Positions 1 through 11,500 of a stretch of 64,000 nucleotides of DNA are shown here, piece after piece; position 1 is the stretch's first letter; each line of letters begins with the position of its first letter. The notes beneath the pieces are model-generated. The model saw only the letters and a program-made list of their open reading frames with translations, was not told the DNA's origin and did no database searches. The translations under genes and the position numbers were made by a program. The stretch is from CAYNJG01 sp965216885 (GTDB lineage: Bacteria; Planctomycetota; Planctomycetia; Pirellulales; Pirellulaceae), in assembly GCA_965216885.1 (NCBI GenBank), contig OZ244208.1:124001-188000 (forward strand), given 5' to 3'.

Positions 1-344
1 TGACCCTCTTTTCGCAACTGGCGCATGTGATTTAGGCGAGACTGACGCTGTCGGAAGGCAGCTTCGGCGGCTTGAACGGGACCTTTCGATGCGGCTTTCG
101 CACGCGCCGACTCCAAGGTTGCGTAGAGGACTTGGTTGTCTAGCAACGCGATAGGCTGTTTGGCAGTCACGGTTTCACCCTGCCGCACCTGTAGCTGTTG
201 GATAATGCCGGCTTCCGGAGCCGCCAGGTTCACCGTTTCGAAGGGCTGCGTGAATCCTTCGATCTGTTTGGCGTAACTGGCCAGTGGGCCAAGCACGACT
301 GCAAACAGAAACACCGTAACCGCCCTGGTAGTTGATGCCATCAT
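1..344 (-). CDS. HlyD-type membrane fusion (adaptor) protein, N-terminal part
   Basis: The gene runs off the left edge; 114 codons are visible. The protein starts with a short hydrophobic signal or anchor (VTVFLFAVVLGPLASYA). A biotinyl/lipoyl-type half motif follows (VNLAAPEAGIIQQLQVRQGE, then VTAKQPIALLDN), and then an Ala/Gln/Arg-rich stretch that looks like the start of the adaptor coiled coil. This order is characteristic of HlyD-family periplasmic adaptors that link an inner-membrane transporter to TolC. An AGGA lies about 8 bases before the ATG at 344. The gene sits 10 bp after the SecA-like gene and downstream of a TolC-like gene on the same strand, so all three are probably cotranscribed. 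Its C-terminus, and whether it carries an extra domain, cannot be seen. Confidence 0.8.
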   Translation of the reverse strand, partial: MMASTTRAVTVFLFAVVLGPLASYAKQIEGFTQPFETVNLAAPEAGIIQQLQVRQGETVTAKQPIALLDNQVLYATLESARAKAASKGPVQAAEAAFRQRQSRLNHMRQLRKEG

Positions 345-354
345 TTCATTTTTC

Positions 355-2322
355 CTAAGCGACACTAGATCGAAGCCCGTCCAGCCATATTTCGTGCCGA
401 AGTAGCTTCTCGCGTTTCTCATAGTTCGTTTGCTCGGCGCGCTGCTGTATTTGCTTGATTGATTCGTCAAAGCCTTGATTGGTGGCGCCGTCAGGATCGA
501 CCCCATTGATGGTTGCGGCGAGCTGCGGGGCATGCCGGCGCAGGAGGTCATCCTCTGCGGATACAAAGAATTGACAAGACCCTGGATCACCCTGCCGAGC
601 TGCTCGGCCCGCCAACTGCCGATCAATGCGCTGAGAGTCATGGTGCTCGGCGGCAATCACGTGCAGCCCTCCGCACTCGATGCTTGCAGTCGTCGGCACA
701 ATGTCGGTCCCGCGTCCGGCCATGTTCGTCGCGATCGTAACCGCACTTCGTTCGCCGGCGGCTGCCACAAGGGCGGCTTCGTCCTCATCCTGAACGCCGT
801 TTAACAATCGAAATGGAACGCCCGCTCGCGTGAGCTGTGATGCAAGTTGCCGACTGTTGGCGATAGTCCGGGTTCCGACGAGGACTGGCTGGCCAAGGCG
901 GTGCCTTCTTGCCACATCCTCAGTGATCGATTCCCATTTGTCGTGAGGGCTTGCAAAGTATCGCGTAGGAAGTCTTTCGCGCCGATTCGGTTTGCGGAGT
1001 GGCATCGAGACAACCGGCAAGCCGTAGAACTGGCGAAACTCCCGTTCATGTCCGTTCGCGGTGCCGGTCATCCCACATAGCTGAGCGTACATCTGAAAAT
1101 AGCGCTGACGTGAGATGCGCGCTATCGAACGCTTCTCGTCCGAGAATGGAACGCGCTCTTTGGCTTCGACCGCCTGGTGCAACCCATCCCGCCATGAGCG
1201 TTCGGTAAAGATTCGGCCGGTGTATTCATCAACGATTTGCACGACGTCATCGCGAATCACGTAGTGAACGTCCCGTTCATAGAGTAACTGGGCTCTCAGC
1301 GACTGTTCGACGTACATCGACCAAGGTCGGGCCAGTGCGTTCGCGGCTCTCGGCATATTTCCGTGAACTTTACGCGATCCCAATTCCGTCAGTTTGAGCG
1401 AGTCGTTCGCAGCTTGATATACGTAATCACAGTCTGGATCGAGCGTTTTGGCTAAGTCGTCTGCGTGCAAATACGCTTCGTGCGTGGAAAGTTGTCCGTT
1501 CCGAGGAGCACTCAAAATCAGTGGCGTGTTGGCTTCGTCAATGAGTACGCTATCGACTTCGTCAATGATGACGAATGCGTGCCCTCGCTGGACTGCTGGC
1601 GATGCCACCGAGCGACCACGTAATCCGTCTCTGACTCGTCGTCCGACAGGCAGTCTACGTTGCTGCCGAAGAGCCACCTGGTCGCGAAGGTAGTCGAATC
1701 CAAGTTCGTAGCCTGTGGCGTAGGTGATGTCGCAAGAGTAGGCCTGGCGTTTTTCATCCGGAGCGTCGCCATCGCGGGCATAGCCAACGGTAAGACCGAG
1801 CAACGCGTACAGTGGGGACAAGAACTGAAAATCACGTTCAGCCAGATAGGCGTTGACGGTGGCAATATGCACACCGCGTCCGCTCAGTGCATGCAGTACG
1901 GCCGGTAGCGTGCTGGCGAGAGTCTTGCCTTCGCCGGTTTGCATTTCGGCAATGGCACCGGTGGAGAGCGCAATACCGGCAAGTAACTGCTCGTCGTAGT
2001 GAATGAGACCGATAGTTCTTCGGGCCGCCTCCTTGACCAGCGCGAACGTTGCGACAAGCAAGTCGCAGGATTGGATCGATTGGCCGTCGGAGACCCGCTG
2101 CCTCAAGGCAATTGTTTTGTCCGCAATCTCTTTGTCCGTCGACGAGCTAAGCTCGGCAAAGGAACCATTGATTTGCGATACCAGGCTCCGATCGCCGCGG
2201 CGCGGCTTGAAGCCACGTGCGGAGATGGGATCGGTTAGTCGATAATATTGCCTGAGCGTCGTCACGAATCGTTCCAATGAGTGGTCAATCAGGCAATCTA
2301 CAGCCTCCTTTTCAAACTGCAC
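355..2322 (-). CDS. Shortened SecA-like translocase ATPase
   Basis: Clear SecA motor motifs are present. GEGKT (Walker A) lies near residue 130, followed by FDYLRDQ and IIDEVDSVLIDEA (Walker B). GMTGTA, TNMAGRGTDI and GGLHVIAAEHHDS...DRQLAGRAARQGDPG come from the second motor domain. A short preprotein-crosslinking-like segment (DVHYVIRDDVVQIVDEYTGR) lies between the motor halves. The protein is about 655 residues against roughly 850-950 for housekeeping SecA: the helical wing/scaffold and the C-terminal zinc tail are missing, and it ends soon after the second motor domain. I chose the GTG at 2322 (AAAGG about 6 bases upstream); no ATG is available, and a longer reading would run back into the TolC-like gene. 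Lying between TolC-like and HlyD-like genes, it probably energises a specialised export route rather than general secretion (inference). Confidence 0.8.
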   Translation of the reverse strand: MQFEKEAVDCLIDHSLERFVTTLRQYYRLTDPISARGFKPRRGDRSLVSQINGSFAELSSSTDKEIADKTIALRQRVSDGQSIQSCDLLVATFALVKEAARRTIGLIHYDEQLLAGIALSTGAIAEMQTGEGKTLASTLPAVLHALSGRGVHIATVNAYLAERDFQFLSPLYALLGLTVGYARDGDAPDEKRQAYSCDITYATGYELGFDYLRDQVALRQQRRLPVGRRVRDGLRGRSVASPAVQRGHAFVIIDEVDSVLIDEANTPLILSAPRNGQLSTHEAYLHADDLAKTLDPDCDYVYQAANDSLKLTELGSRKVHGNMPRAANALARPWSMYVEQSLRAQLLYERDVHYVIRDDVVQIVDEYTGRIFTERSWRDGLHQAVEAKERVPFSDEKRSIARISRQRYFQMYAQLCGMTGTANGHEREFRQFYGLPVVSMPLRKPNRRERLPTRYFASPHDKWESITEDVARRHRLGQPVLVGTRTIANSRQLASQLTRAGVPFRLLNGVQDEDEAALVAAAGERSAVTIATNMAGRGTDIVPTTASIECGGLHVIAAEHHDSQRIDRQLAGRAARQGDPGSCQFFVSAEDDLLRRHAPQLAATINGVDPDGATNQGFDESIKQIQQRAEQTNYEKREKLLRHEIWLDGLRSSVA

Positions 2323-2372
2323 CAACTGCCTTTGGAGTGGAAACCGTAATCCGTTACGGTCTCGTTGTTCGG

Positions 2373-4268
2373 TTATCGGGTTGTCCGTGAGCCTGCCGCT
2401 TGCACAACCGGAGCAGTTTGAACAGATTGATTCCGCTGAGACGTCGCGGGGATCGGTGGTAGCGAATACAGTGGCTCTGACGGTTGCCCGGGAATCGCTT
2501 CGATGGGCGGAATTGTGGTCTCTGCGGTGGGTGCCTTGTCGAGAACGTTGCGCGGCAAGCAGCACTCGCAGGTCACTCCGTGGACGATTTGTTCATCCTG
2601 GAGTAGCGTACCCATCGCCCGTTTCAAATTCATCAACGAAAGGCTGTATGTTGTTTGGGCCTTGAGGAATCCAAATTCGGCTGCTGCCAATCGCTCCTGT
2701 GCGTTCAGCAGGTCTTCGAGGTACAAACCGACCGATCGATCCTCGCCCGGCAGATGTTTCCAGCGAGCTTGAATGAATTCGAGCTGCTTTTGAGCGGCCA
2801 GCATCGACTGGTACTTTGCGCTTGCTTCTCGATAGGAGGTCGAAACTTCGCGCACGGCGACTTTTACCTCCAGCATCAGAGTTTCGACGGTCGAGCGAAA
2901 CTGATTCTGAAGCTGTCTGACTTCCAGGCGACGACGTTGCAAGCGGGCATTTCCGGCACGACGCCAAATTGGAATCGAGTATTGCAATCCCACAGAGTAA
3001 CTCGGCTCTCCTTCGGTAAACTGATCAGTCCACGCACCGCCAATGTCGCTGTTACCTTGAAGACCGCTGACGTAGGTTTCCAAAACTGCGTCGAGCTGTG
3101 GAAGGAGCTCGTTCTTCGCCATATTCAGCCGAACGCACGACGCCTTGATTTGTTTAACAGCTTGTCCGATTTCGGGTCGTTGTTGCAGCGCAATCGACAG
3201 CGATGACTGCATGTCAGCGGAAACCATGTCTTTCGTTGGCGTATCGACTGGAACGAGTTCCAAAGCTTCGACCGTCGCAAGCTCAGGGTCGTTGACAAGT
3301 GCCTGAATCCGTTCCTGAGCGTTTTTGACCGCCGTGTACGCTCGAACAAGCTCAGCGCGACGTTCGGTAACGGCTGCCCGAACCCGAACGAGTTGGCTTT
3401 CGACGGCGTCAACCCGTTGCCGACCCTCGAGTTCTTTCAAAGTTTCTAGGGCACGGTCGTAGACGCGGCGACGCTGTATCAGCGCCGCCCGCTCTAGATG
3501 CAGTCCCCAGTATGCTCGCGTGACCTCTAGCAAATGCGATTGTAGCTGCCGGATGAATTCGTCTTGTGCGATCTCTGCGTCGATGGCCGCCAATACGGTC
3601 AGGCTCGTATTGTAGACGCGACCGGTACCGCGCAACAATGGTTGCGTGTAGCTAAGTGTTAGCCGTGCCGTTCCTTGATTGTTCGGGAGAAAGAACACCG
3701 AGTTGTTGTTCTGGTGGCCAAATTGCTGGGCTGCCTCGACGAAACCTCCAACGGTGTTCTTGCGGCGCACTCCAGCCGCGTAGGTCCAATCATGATCTCG
3801 AAATCGAGGAGGCCCACCGGTGGTAAGCGTATTGCCCACGGGTTCACTGATATCGTTCCAACGAGTCTCCATGAACGCCTCCCAGTCGAAGGCCGCATCC
3901 GCTTCAGTGATAGCCGTTTGTCGAATTAGCGGAAGGTCGCTGAATACCTTGATCTGCGCCGAATTCTGCAGGGCGCTGATGATCAAGGATTCAAGATTCG
4001 CTGGAATCGGATTCGACGTCCGACGCATTTGGTTGGTGACGGCGCCTGTCCACCATGGCTCAAATGCGCCAGGAACTGGTGGCAGTGCCTCGGTAAGCTC
4101 CGCGAAGTCCTCGGCGTCCGCGGCCGCCGGGATCATAGCCTCGTAGGGAGCAATCGCGGCCTGTCGACTGTCAAAACCTTGTGCATGAGTAATCGATGTT
4201 GCCGCCGTGACGACACAGGCCGTCAGAAGCAACGCTGTCAATCCGGTTGTTAGGCACCGTCGATCCAT
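2373..4268 (-). CDS. TolC-family outer-membrane efflux/secretion protein
   Basis: This 631-residue protein opens with a signal peptide (TGLTALLLTACVVTAATSITHAQG) and carries two related halves typical of the outer membrane efflux family. The first half contains RLTLSYTQPLLRGTGRVYN and AQDEFIRQLQSHLLEVTRAY; the second has SVGLQYSIPIWRRAGNARL and VEVRQLQNQFRSTVETLMLEV. Both have long amphipathic helices of the periplasmic tunnel type. It is longer than a plain TolC (about 490 residues), with an extra N-terminal region of about 90 residues after the signal peptide and a Pro/Gln-rich C-terminal tail. The stop lies 50 bp before the SecA-like start. With the HlyD-like gene downstream, the trio suggests a type I-like export channel; no ABC ATPase gene is visible. 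Confidence 0.88.
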   Translation of the reverse strand: MDRRCLTTGLTALLLTACVVTAATSITHAQGFDSRQAAIAPYEAMIPAAADAEDFAELTEALPPVPGAFEPWWTGAVTNQMRRTSNPIPANLESLIISALQNSAQIKVFSDLPLIRQTAITEADAAFDWEAFMETRWNDISEPVGNTLTTGGPPRFRDHDWTYAAGVRRKNTVGGFVEAAQQFGHQNNNSVFFLPNNQGTARLTLSYTQPLLRGTGRVYNTSLTVLAAIDAEIAQDEFIRQLQSHLLEVTRAYWGLHLERAALIQRRRVYDRALETLKELEGRQRVDAVESQLVRVRAAVTERRAELVRAYTAVKNAQERIQALVNDPELATVEALELVPVDTPTKDMVSADMQSSLSIALQQRPEIGQAVKQIKASCVRLNMAKNELLPQLDAVLETYVSGLQGNSDIGGAWTDQFTEGEPSYSVGLQYSIPIWRRAGNARLQRRRLEVRQLQNQFRSTVETLMLEVKVAVREVSTSYREASAKYQSMLAAQKQLEFIQARWKHLPGEDRSVGLYLEDLLNAQERLAAAEFGFLKAQTTYSLSLMNLKRAMGTLLQDEQIVHGVTCECCLPRNVLDKAPTAETTIPPIEAIPGQPSEPLYSLPPIPATSQRNQSVQTAPVVQAAGSRTTR

Positions 4269-4479
4269 CAGTAAGCTTTCGCAATAACGATTCCGAATAT
4301 GTGGAGCAAGCGCAGCAGGCCCCTCATGAACAAGGAGGCCGTGAAAGACCTACAGCTCCTGTTTATCGGCGTGACGGCGTCAACATATGAGCATGTCTGC
4401 CGCTCGTTCGGCGTGTTTTTGTGCATGCACCCGCTACAACCCGTAAACTCGCAACACGTCGGGCGAGTTTTGCCGATAA

Positions 4480-4850
4480 AGGAGAGTTGACAAGGTTGGC
4501 AAGAAGAACATCGTTGTCGACGCATCTTGTGAGCACGCGTCCTCGATGTTTGACCGTTTGATTGCGGTTTGAAGAGAAGTCGCATATTGGGCTGCGATCT
4601 GTTTGTGGACTTGCCGACGACGGTCAAGTACATGACTTCGCGTTCTCGCTCAGTCAATCCCCCAATTGATTCCTTCAATTGCGACTGTTCGCGATGAGTT
4701 TCGGAATCCCGCTCAATCGCGGATTTCGCGAGCAAAAGCAACGCTGGCGGTCAATCGGATTCTCCAAAAATCGTCCGCATCGCCTAACCGCCTGTGAAAC
4801 TAGCCCATCCACTTCAGGCATCTGGGCAGTCGAAACGAGGCATCCCCGCA
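4480..4850 (-). pseudogene. Decayed FixJ/NarL-type response regulator
   Basis: Pieces of a receiver-LuxR regulator can be read in successive frames. CLVSTAQMPEVDGLVSQ matches the strand-3 region with the phosphoacceptor Asp lost. ADDF then LENPIDRQRC is the FLEKP-like end of a receiver, broken by one missing T in a T run. LLLLAKSAIERD then LTEREREVMYLTVVGK is the linker and first HTH helix. HKQIAAQYATSLQTAIK follows in a second frame and HRGRVLTRCVDNDVLLANLV in a third. At least four frame changes are needed, so no functional protein is expected. It lies between the TolC-like gene and an intact but degenerate receiver gene, and was probably the regulator of this cluster (inference). The ends are approximate. 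Confidence 0.72.
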
Positions 4851-5023
4851 TTGATAAGCCAAGTTTGCTGAGCTAAACGAATCCGTAGCGTACCGTGTTT
4901 AATTTGGGCATCGTCTTTGAGACTGTGACCGCAAACGGACTCGATTCGAATTGAATCTAATTGCAATTTGCATGGCCGATTCTACTATGGCGCACCAACC
5001 CCGATAACACGCCAAACGTCACA

Positions 5024-5494
5024 CTATTTCCCGGTAGATCGGACAAGAGCGTCGTTCAAAGAGTCAATTGAAAACGGGCTTTGTACGAATGAATCTGCCT
5101 GGATCAAGGAACCATATTGTTGTCTGACTTCACTGAATGGACAAACCGAGGTATACAACACCCTTATCCGCGGGCTAATCTGTCGAAGTCTGCGTGCCAA
5201 TGTTGGTCCATCACAACTTGGCAGGCCAAGTCGTGTAATCAGTATCGAAAGAGCGTTGGTTCGTGCAAGCTCCATGGCGGCCGATTCGGTCTTGGATTCT
5301 AAGACTTTATAGCCGAGTTCGCCGAGAAATATTGTTGCTAAGTGACGCTGTGCGACATCGGGATCGACAATTAGCGCTGTTTGCTTCGACGGTTCTTCCT
5401 GACGACGAGTACTGAAGACATTCGCGGGTGCAACTGGCGATTTCTTGGTGGACGCCGTGACCGGAATGATTTCAAACGGCTGAGTGTCTGTCAT
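5024..5494 (-). CDS. Pseudo-receiver domain protein
   Basis: This 156-residue protein has an unstructured N-terminus of about 35 residues followed by one receiver-like fold. The acidic pocket is partly kept (TALIVDPDVAQRHLA). The usual phosphoacceptor position reads ILITRLGLPSCDG, with Arg where Asp is expected, and the conserved Lys-Pro reads FVQSPFS, with Ser for Lys. It is therefore unlikely to be phosphorylated in the standard way and may act as a protein-interaction module. The start follows the giant gene by only 24 bp, with GGAAAG about 6 bases before the ATG, so the two are probably one transcript. It may have a regulatory or assembly role for the giant protein, but no function can be assigned. 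Confidence 0.7.
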   Translation of the reverse strand: MTDTQPFEIIPVTASTKKSPVAPANVFSTRRQEEPSKQTALIVDPDVAQRHLATIFLGELGYKVLESKTESAAMELARTNALSILITRLGLPSCDGPTLARRLRQISPRIRVLYTSVCPFSEVRQQYGSLIQADSFVQSPFSIDSLNDALVRSTGK

Positions 5495-5518
5495 GTTAGC
5501 TTTCCAAAATGTGAACGC

Positions 5519-8500
5519 TTATTGATACGAAGCGTTTGTGGAAGACGTGAGTAATTCGTACGTATGAGACTTCCATCCGAATTCAAGCGGATTAGTATTG
5601 GCCGCATGCATCGTGTTGAGCACGAAGTCAGGCTGTGATCGCATGACACTCTGCACGGTGAGCCGTTCGCTGAAGAACAGTGAATGGTGTACGGCCGGGT
5701 GGAAGTAACGCCGCAGGTTGAATCCCGAGTCTTCCAACTGGTTGTACGCGGGTGGTGTCTGATCGACTTCCATGCGATGTGGCTGTTTGTAAATGATCGT
5801 GCCGGGGAAGTTGGCCACCCAGTTACCCGCGGCATCGGCAACGACGGTACGTTCGCCGACTTGGTTGCCATCCTCGTTGTAGATCTTGAATCGCAGGGTT
5901 GTCCCAGGCTCTGTGATGCCGGAGTAAAGCGTGTCAATCGGGAATGCCGGTAATGTGCGATCGATGATTTCGCGTCGCGGAATTCTTTCTTGATTGGCGA
6001 AGTTGTTGAACGAGTCGAACGCGAACACACTGATCTCGGTTAGGGTCGGATCATCTTCTCCTCCGGTGTCGCCAGGTTCGCTTGGGTTGGTCGTTTCGGC
6101 GTCTGAACCACTATCCGAATCGTCCGTTACCGGCGGCTGAACAGGTGTTCCACCGTCATCCACCGGGAGTCCTTCGGTTGTGGCCTGGTTTTCTACGATC
6201 AGTTCACCGTTATTCAGTTGCGTGAAGTCAGGGTCCAGGGTTACAACGACGGCGACCGTGATCGATTGCCCTGGTTCCAGTTGACCGCTACTGCCGTCAA
6301 ACATGTTTTGCGTGGTGTCGGCAACAAAACCCGGGTTCAGATTCGGGTCGATCGTGGCCGTACTCGCAATAATGGCTGGGGCGACCGCAACGTTGCCGTA
6401 ATGAGGCGCGAACTCGGTGGCAAAGTCATCGAACAAGCCAATATCAATCACGTCGAGCGAGCCAGTATTCTCAATCACAAAGTGAATCGTAAGATCGAAC
6501 ATTGCTCCGTTTTGCTCGACGTCAACAACTTGCTTCGCCAACCCGATCGAGGGAACATCAAATGCCGTGGGGTCATCTGGATCATTGTCCGGATCGTCCG
6601 AACTATTGGTTGGGTCAGCCGGATCGTCTGAATTATCGTCAACCGTCTCGCCTGTCGCTGGGTCGTCACCAGATGTGCTGGCTTGATTTTCGAGATTGTC
6701 ATTTCCATCGCCACTGACCGAATCGAAAATCGCTGTGACGTTGTTGGGATCGACCTCGAACACAATTTCGATCGTGATCGTTTCGTTCACGTCCAGCAAG
6801 CTTGGTGAACCGTCAAAGAGATTTGTTACCGTGTCGCCGTCATAGCCAGGGTTGATCCCTGGATCGTCGGTCGCGGTAGACGCCGTAATCACAGGAGCAG
6901 ATACGATGCCGACGAATGCCCCGCCGTAGTGCGCCGTCATGTCCTCGATCAGCGTCAGATTCTCCAGCGGAGTCGCGCCGTCGTTGCTGATCGTGAATTG
7001 GAAGGTCACATCAAAGTTGCCTTGGATGCCACTGGCGGCAACAACCGTGTTGGTGATCTCCTTTTCGAGTGAAATGTTGGGAATACGGATTTCGTTGGGA
7101 TCGTCGGGATCGCTGTCGCTGTTCGGATCGTCGTCCGTCGCATCGGTTGGATCATCCGAGTCGTCGGTGACCACGGTGCCAGAATCGTCTCCCGTCCCTT
7201 CGGTCGTGGCCTGATTGACAAGGTTGCCGTTGGTGTAGATCGCCCCCACCGCATCCGGATCGACCTCAATTATCACTCGGATCGTGACCGACTGACCGAC
7301 TTCCAACAGGTTCGTATTCGCTCCGCTGTTGTCAAAGATTTCGGCGTCGCTGGTTCCGCCGTCATAGGCGGCGTTGATTTCCGGGTTGTCGGTTGCCGTT
7401 GACGCTACGATCGTCGCTGGACTACCAGCTTGTGGCACGATTTGCACGAAGGCCGCACCGTACTGAGTCGCTAAGTCTTCCATCAAGGACAGCGAGTTGA
7501 GTGACTCGTTGCCATTGTTGGTAATCGTAAAGTCGTAAGTGATGTCGAAGTTGCCGACGGCTCCGTTGCTGGCCGCGACCGGTGAGCCGACTCCGGTCTT
7601 CTCCAACGTGATGTTCGGAATGAACAGGCCAGTCGGATCGTCTGGATCGTTGTCTCCATCATCGTCGTTGTTTGAAGGATCAGTCGGGCTATCGGAGTTG
7701 TCATCAACTGGATTACCTGGGTCTTGCGGATCGTTGCCAGACGTACTGGCTTGATTTTCCAGGTCGCCATTGCCATCGCCACTGACCGAATCGTAGATCG
7801 CAGTCGCATTGTCTGGATCGACTTCGACGACGACTTGAACCGTGATCGTCTGGTTGCGATCGAGCAAGCTCGGCGACCCATCGAACATGTTCGGATTCGC
7901 TGCGGTGCCGTCGTATGCTCCGTTGATGCCCGGATCATCGGTCGCTGTGGAGGCGGTGATCGACGGAGGAGTCACGATCGCTACAAAAGCTCCGCCGAAC
8001 TGAGTCGCGAAGTCCTCAAGCAGCGTGATGTTTTCTAGCGGAGTCGTACCATCGTTCTCGATGACGAACTCGTATGTCACGTCGTAGTTGTCTTGTGTGC
8101 CACTGCTGGCGACGACCGGAGTACCGACAACTTGCTTGGTGATCGAGATATTCGGAATCCGAATTTGGTTCGGGTCGTCGGGATCGTTGTCACCGTTGGG
8201 ATCGTTGTTGGTCGGATCAGTGCCGTCGTCCGAATCGTCATCGACCGTCGTGCCCGATTGGTCGCCAGTGCCTTCGACCGTCGCTTGATTCAGCAAACCG
8301 CCGCTGATGATATTCGCGGTTGGGTTATCAGGATCAATCTCGATCACGATGCGAATTGTAACCGCTTGACCAACTTCCAGCAGATTCGTGTTCGCTCCGC
8401 TGTTATCAAAGATTTGCGAATCGCTGCTACCGCCGTCGTAAGCAGCGTTGATTTCCGGATCATCGGTCGCCGTCGAAGCCACAATCGTGGCCGGGGCTCC

Positions 8501-11500
8501 CGCTTGCGGCACGATCTGCACGAACGCTCCACCGTATTGCGTGGAGAGGTCCTCCAGCAGAGAGAGCGAATTCAACGCCTCGTTGCCATTGTTGGTGATC
8601 GTCAAATGGTAAGTGATATCAAAGTGTCCGACCGTTCCGCTGCTGGCCGCGACTGGCGAACCGACGAGTGCTTTTTCCAGCGTGATGTTGGGGAACAAGA
8701 TCGCGGTGGGATCATCAGGATCGTTGTCGCCATCATCGTCGGTGTTGGTCCCGTCCGTTGGGTCGTCCGAGTTGTCGTCGACCGGGTTGCCCGGGTCTTG
8801 CGGATCGTTCCCCGATGTGGACGCTTGGTTTTCGAGATCATTGTTGCCGTCGCCGCTGACGGAATCGTAAATCGCGGTGGCGTTGTCTGGATCGACTTCG
8901 ACGACAACCTGCACCGTGATGGTTTGGTTGACGTCGAGCAGACTTGGTGAACCGTCGAAGATGTTCGAGTTCGCAGCCGTTCCATCGTAGCCGCCGTTCA
9001 AGCCTGGATCGTCGGTTGCCGTCGATGCGGTGATCGAAGGCGCGGTCACGACGCCGACGAACGCTCCGCCAAACTGCGTGGCAAAGTCTTCCAGCAAGGT
9101 GATGTTTTCCAGTGGCGTGGTTCCGTCGTTCTCAATCACGAACTCGAAAGTGACATCGTAATTATCTTGCGTTCCGCTGCTCGCGGGAACGGGAGAGCCA
9201 ACGACTTGCTTTTCGATGCTGATGAGTGGGAAGCGAACCAAGTTCGGATCGTCTGGGTCGTTGTCACCGTTTGGATCGTCATCGGTTGGGTCGGTTGGAT
9301 CGTCCGAATCGTCATCGACGACAACTCCCGATTGATCACCGGTGCCTTCGGTGGTCGCTTGGTTTTCGAGTGCTCCGTTGACGTAGATGGCACCTGCGGC
9401 GTCCGGATCGACTTCGACGATGATGCGAATCGTGACAGACTGGCCGATATCCAGCAGGTTCGTATTGGCACCGCTGTTGTCGAAGATTTCCGCGTCACTC
9501 GCGCCGCCATCGTAGGCCGCGTTGATCTCGGGATCGTCGGTCGCAGTTGAAGCCACGATCGTAGCCGGTGCACCCGCTTGCGGAACGATCGCGATGAATG
9601 CTCCGCCATACTGTGTGTTCAAGTCTTCCAACAGCGACAGCGAATTCAGTGCTTCGTTACCGTTGTTGGTGATGGTGAGGTCAAAGGTGACGTCAAGATT
9701 ACCTGCGGTGCCACTGGTCGCTGCGACTGGCGAACCGACGAGTGCTTTTTCCAGCGTGATGTTGGGGAACAAGATCGCGGTGGGATCATCAGGATCGTTG
9801 TCGCCATCATCGTCGGTGTTGGTCCCGTCCGTTGGGTCGTCCGAGTTGTCGTCGACCGGGTTGCCCGGGTCTTGCGGATCGTTCCCCGATGTGGACGCTT
9901 GGTTTTCGAGATCATTGTTGCCGTCGCCGCTGACGGAATCGTAAATCGCGGTGGCGTTGTCTGGATCGACTTCGACGACAACCTGCACCGTGATGGTTTG
10001 GTTGACGTCTAGCAGACTTGGCGAACCGTCGAAGATGTTCGAGTTCGCAGCCGTTCCATCGTAGCCGCCGTTCAAGCCTGGATCGTCGGTTGCCGTCGAT
10101 GCGGTGATCGAAGGCGCGGTCACGATGCCGGCGAACGCTCCGCCAAACTGCGTGGCAAAGTCTTCCAGCAAGGTGATGTTCTCCAGCGGCGTGGTTCCGT
10201 CGTTTTCAATTACGAACTCGTAAGTGACATCGTAATTGTCTTGCGTTCCGCTGCTCGCGGGAACGGGAGAGCCGACGATTTGCTTTTCGATGCTGATGAG
10301 TGGGAAGCGAACCAAGTTCGGATCGTCTGGGTCGTTGTCACCGTTTGGATCGTCATCGGTTGGGTCGGTTGGATCGTCCGAATCGTCATCGACGACAACT
10401 CCCGATTGATCACCGGTGCCTTCGGTGGTCGCTTGGTTTTCGAGTGCTCCGTTGACGTAGATGGCACCTGCGGCGTCCGGATCGACTTCGACGATGATGC
10501 GAATCGTGACAGACTGGCCGATATCCAGCAGGTTCGTATTGGCACCGCTGTTGTCGAAGATTTCCGCGTCACTCGCGCCGCCATCGTAGGCCGCGTTGAT
10601 CTCGGGATCGTCGGTCGCAGTTGAAGCCACGATCGTAGCCGGTGCACCCGCTTGCGGAACGATCGCGATGAATGCTCCGCCATACTGTGTGTTCAAGTCT
10701 TCCAACAGCGACAGCGAATTCAGTGCTTCGTTACCGTTGTTGGTGATGGTGAGGTCAAAGGTGACGTCAAGATTACCTGCGGTGCCACTGGTCGCTGCGA
10801 CTGGCGAACCGACGAGTGCTTTTTCCAGCGTGATGTTGGGGAACAAGATCGCGGTGGGATCATCAGGATCGTTGTCGCCATCATCGTCGGTGTTGGTCCC
10901 GTCCGTTGGGTCGTCCGAGTTGTCGTCGACCGGGTTGCCCGGGTCTTGCGGATCGTTCCCCGATGTGGACGCTTGGTTTTCGAGATCATTGTTGCCGTCG
11001 CCGCTGACGGAATCGTAAATCGCGGTGGCGTTGTCTGGATCGACTTCGACGACAACCTGCACCGTGATGGTTTGGTTGACGTCTAGCAGACTTGGCGAAC
11101 CGTCGAAGATGTTCGAGTTCGCAGCCGTTCCATCGTAGCCGCCGTTCAAGCCTGGATCGTCGGTTGCCGTCGATGCGGTGATCGAAGGCGCGGTCACGAT
11201 GCCGGCGAACGCTCCGCCAAACTGCGTGGCAAAGTCTTCCAGCAAGGTGATGTTCTCCAGCGGCGTTGAGCCGTCGTTTTCAATTACGAACTCGTAAGTG
11301 ACATCGTAATTGTCTTGCGTTCCGCTGCTCGCGGGAACGGGAGAGCCGACGATTTGCTTTTCGATGCTGATAACTGGGAAGCGAACTTCATTTGGATCAT
11401 CGGGATCGTTGTCGCCATCGTTGTCGCTGTCGGTCACGTCCGTTGGATCATCCGAGTCGTCATCGACGGTGACTCCCGATTCGTCGCCCGTTCCTTCAAC

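Noticed and set aside
2323..2565. Upstream extension of the SecA-like protein (about 81 residues)
   Set aside because: It overlaps the TolC-like gene, is rich in Arg/Ser/Ala and has no similarity to SecA N-termini.
8600..11284. Regular repetition that might suggest a CRISPR-like array
   Set aside because: The unit is 1,074 bp and coding, with no short repeat/spacer structure.
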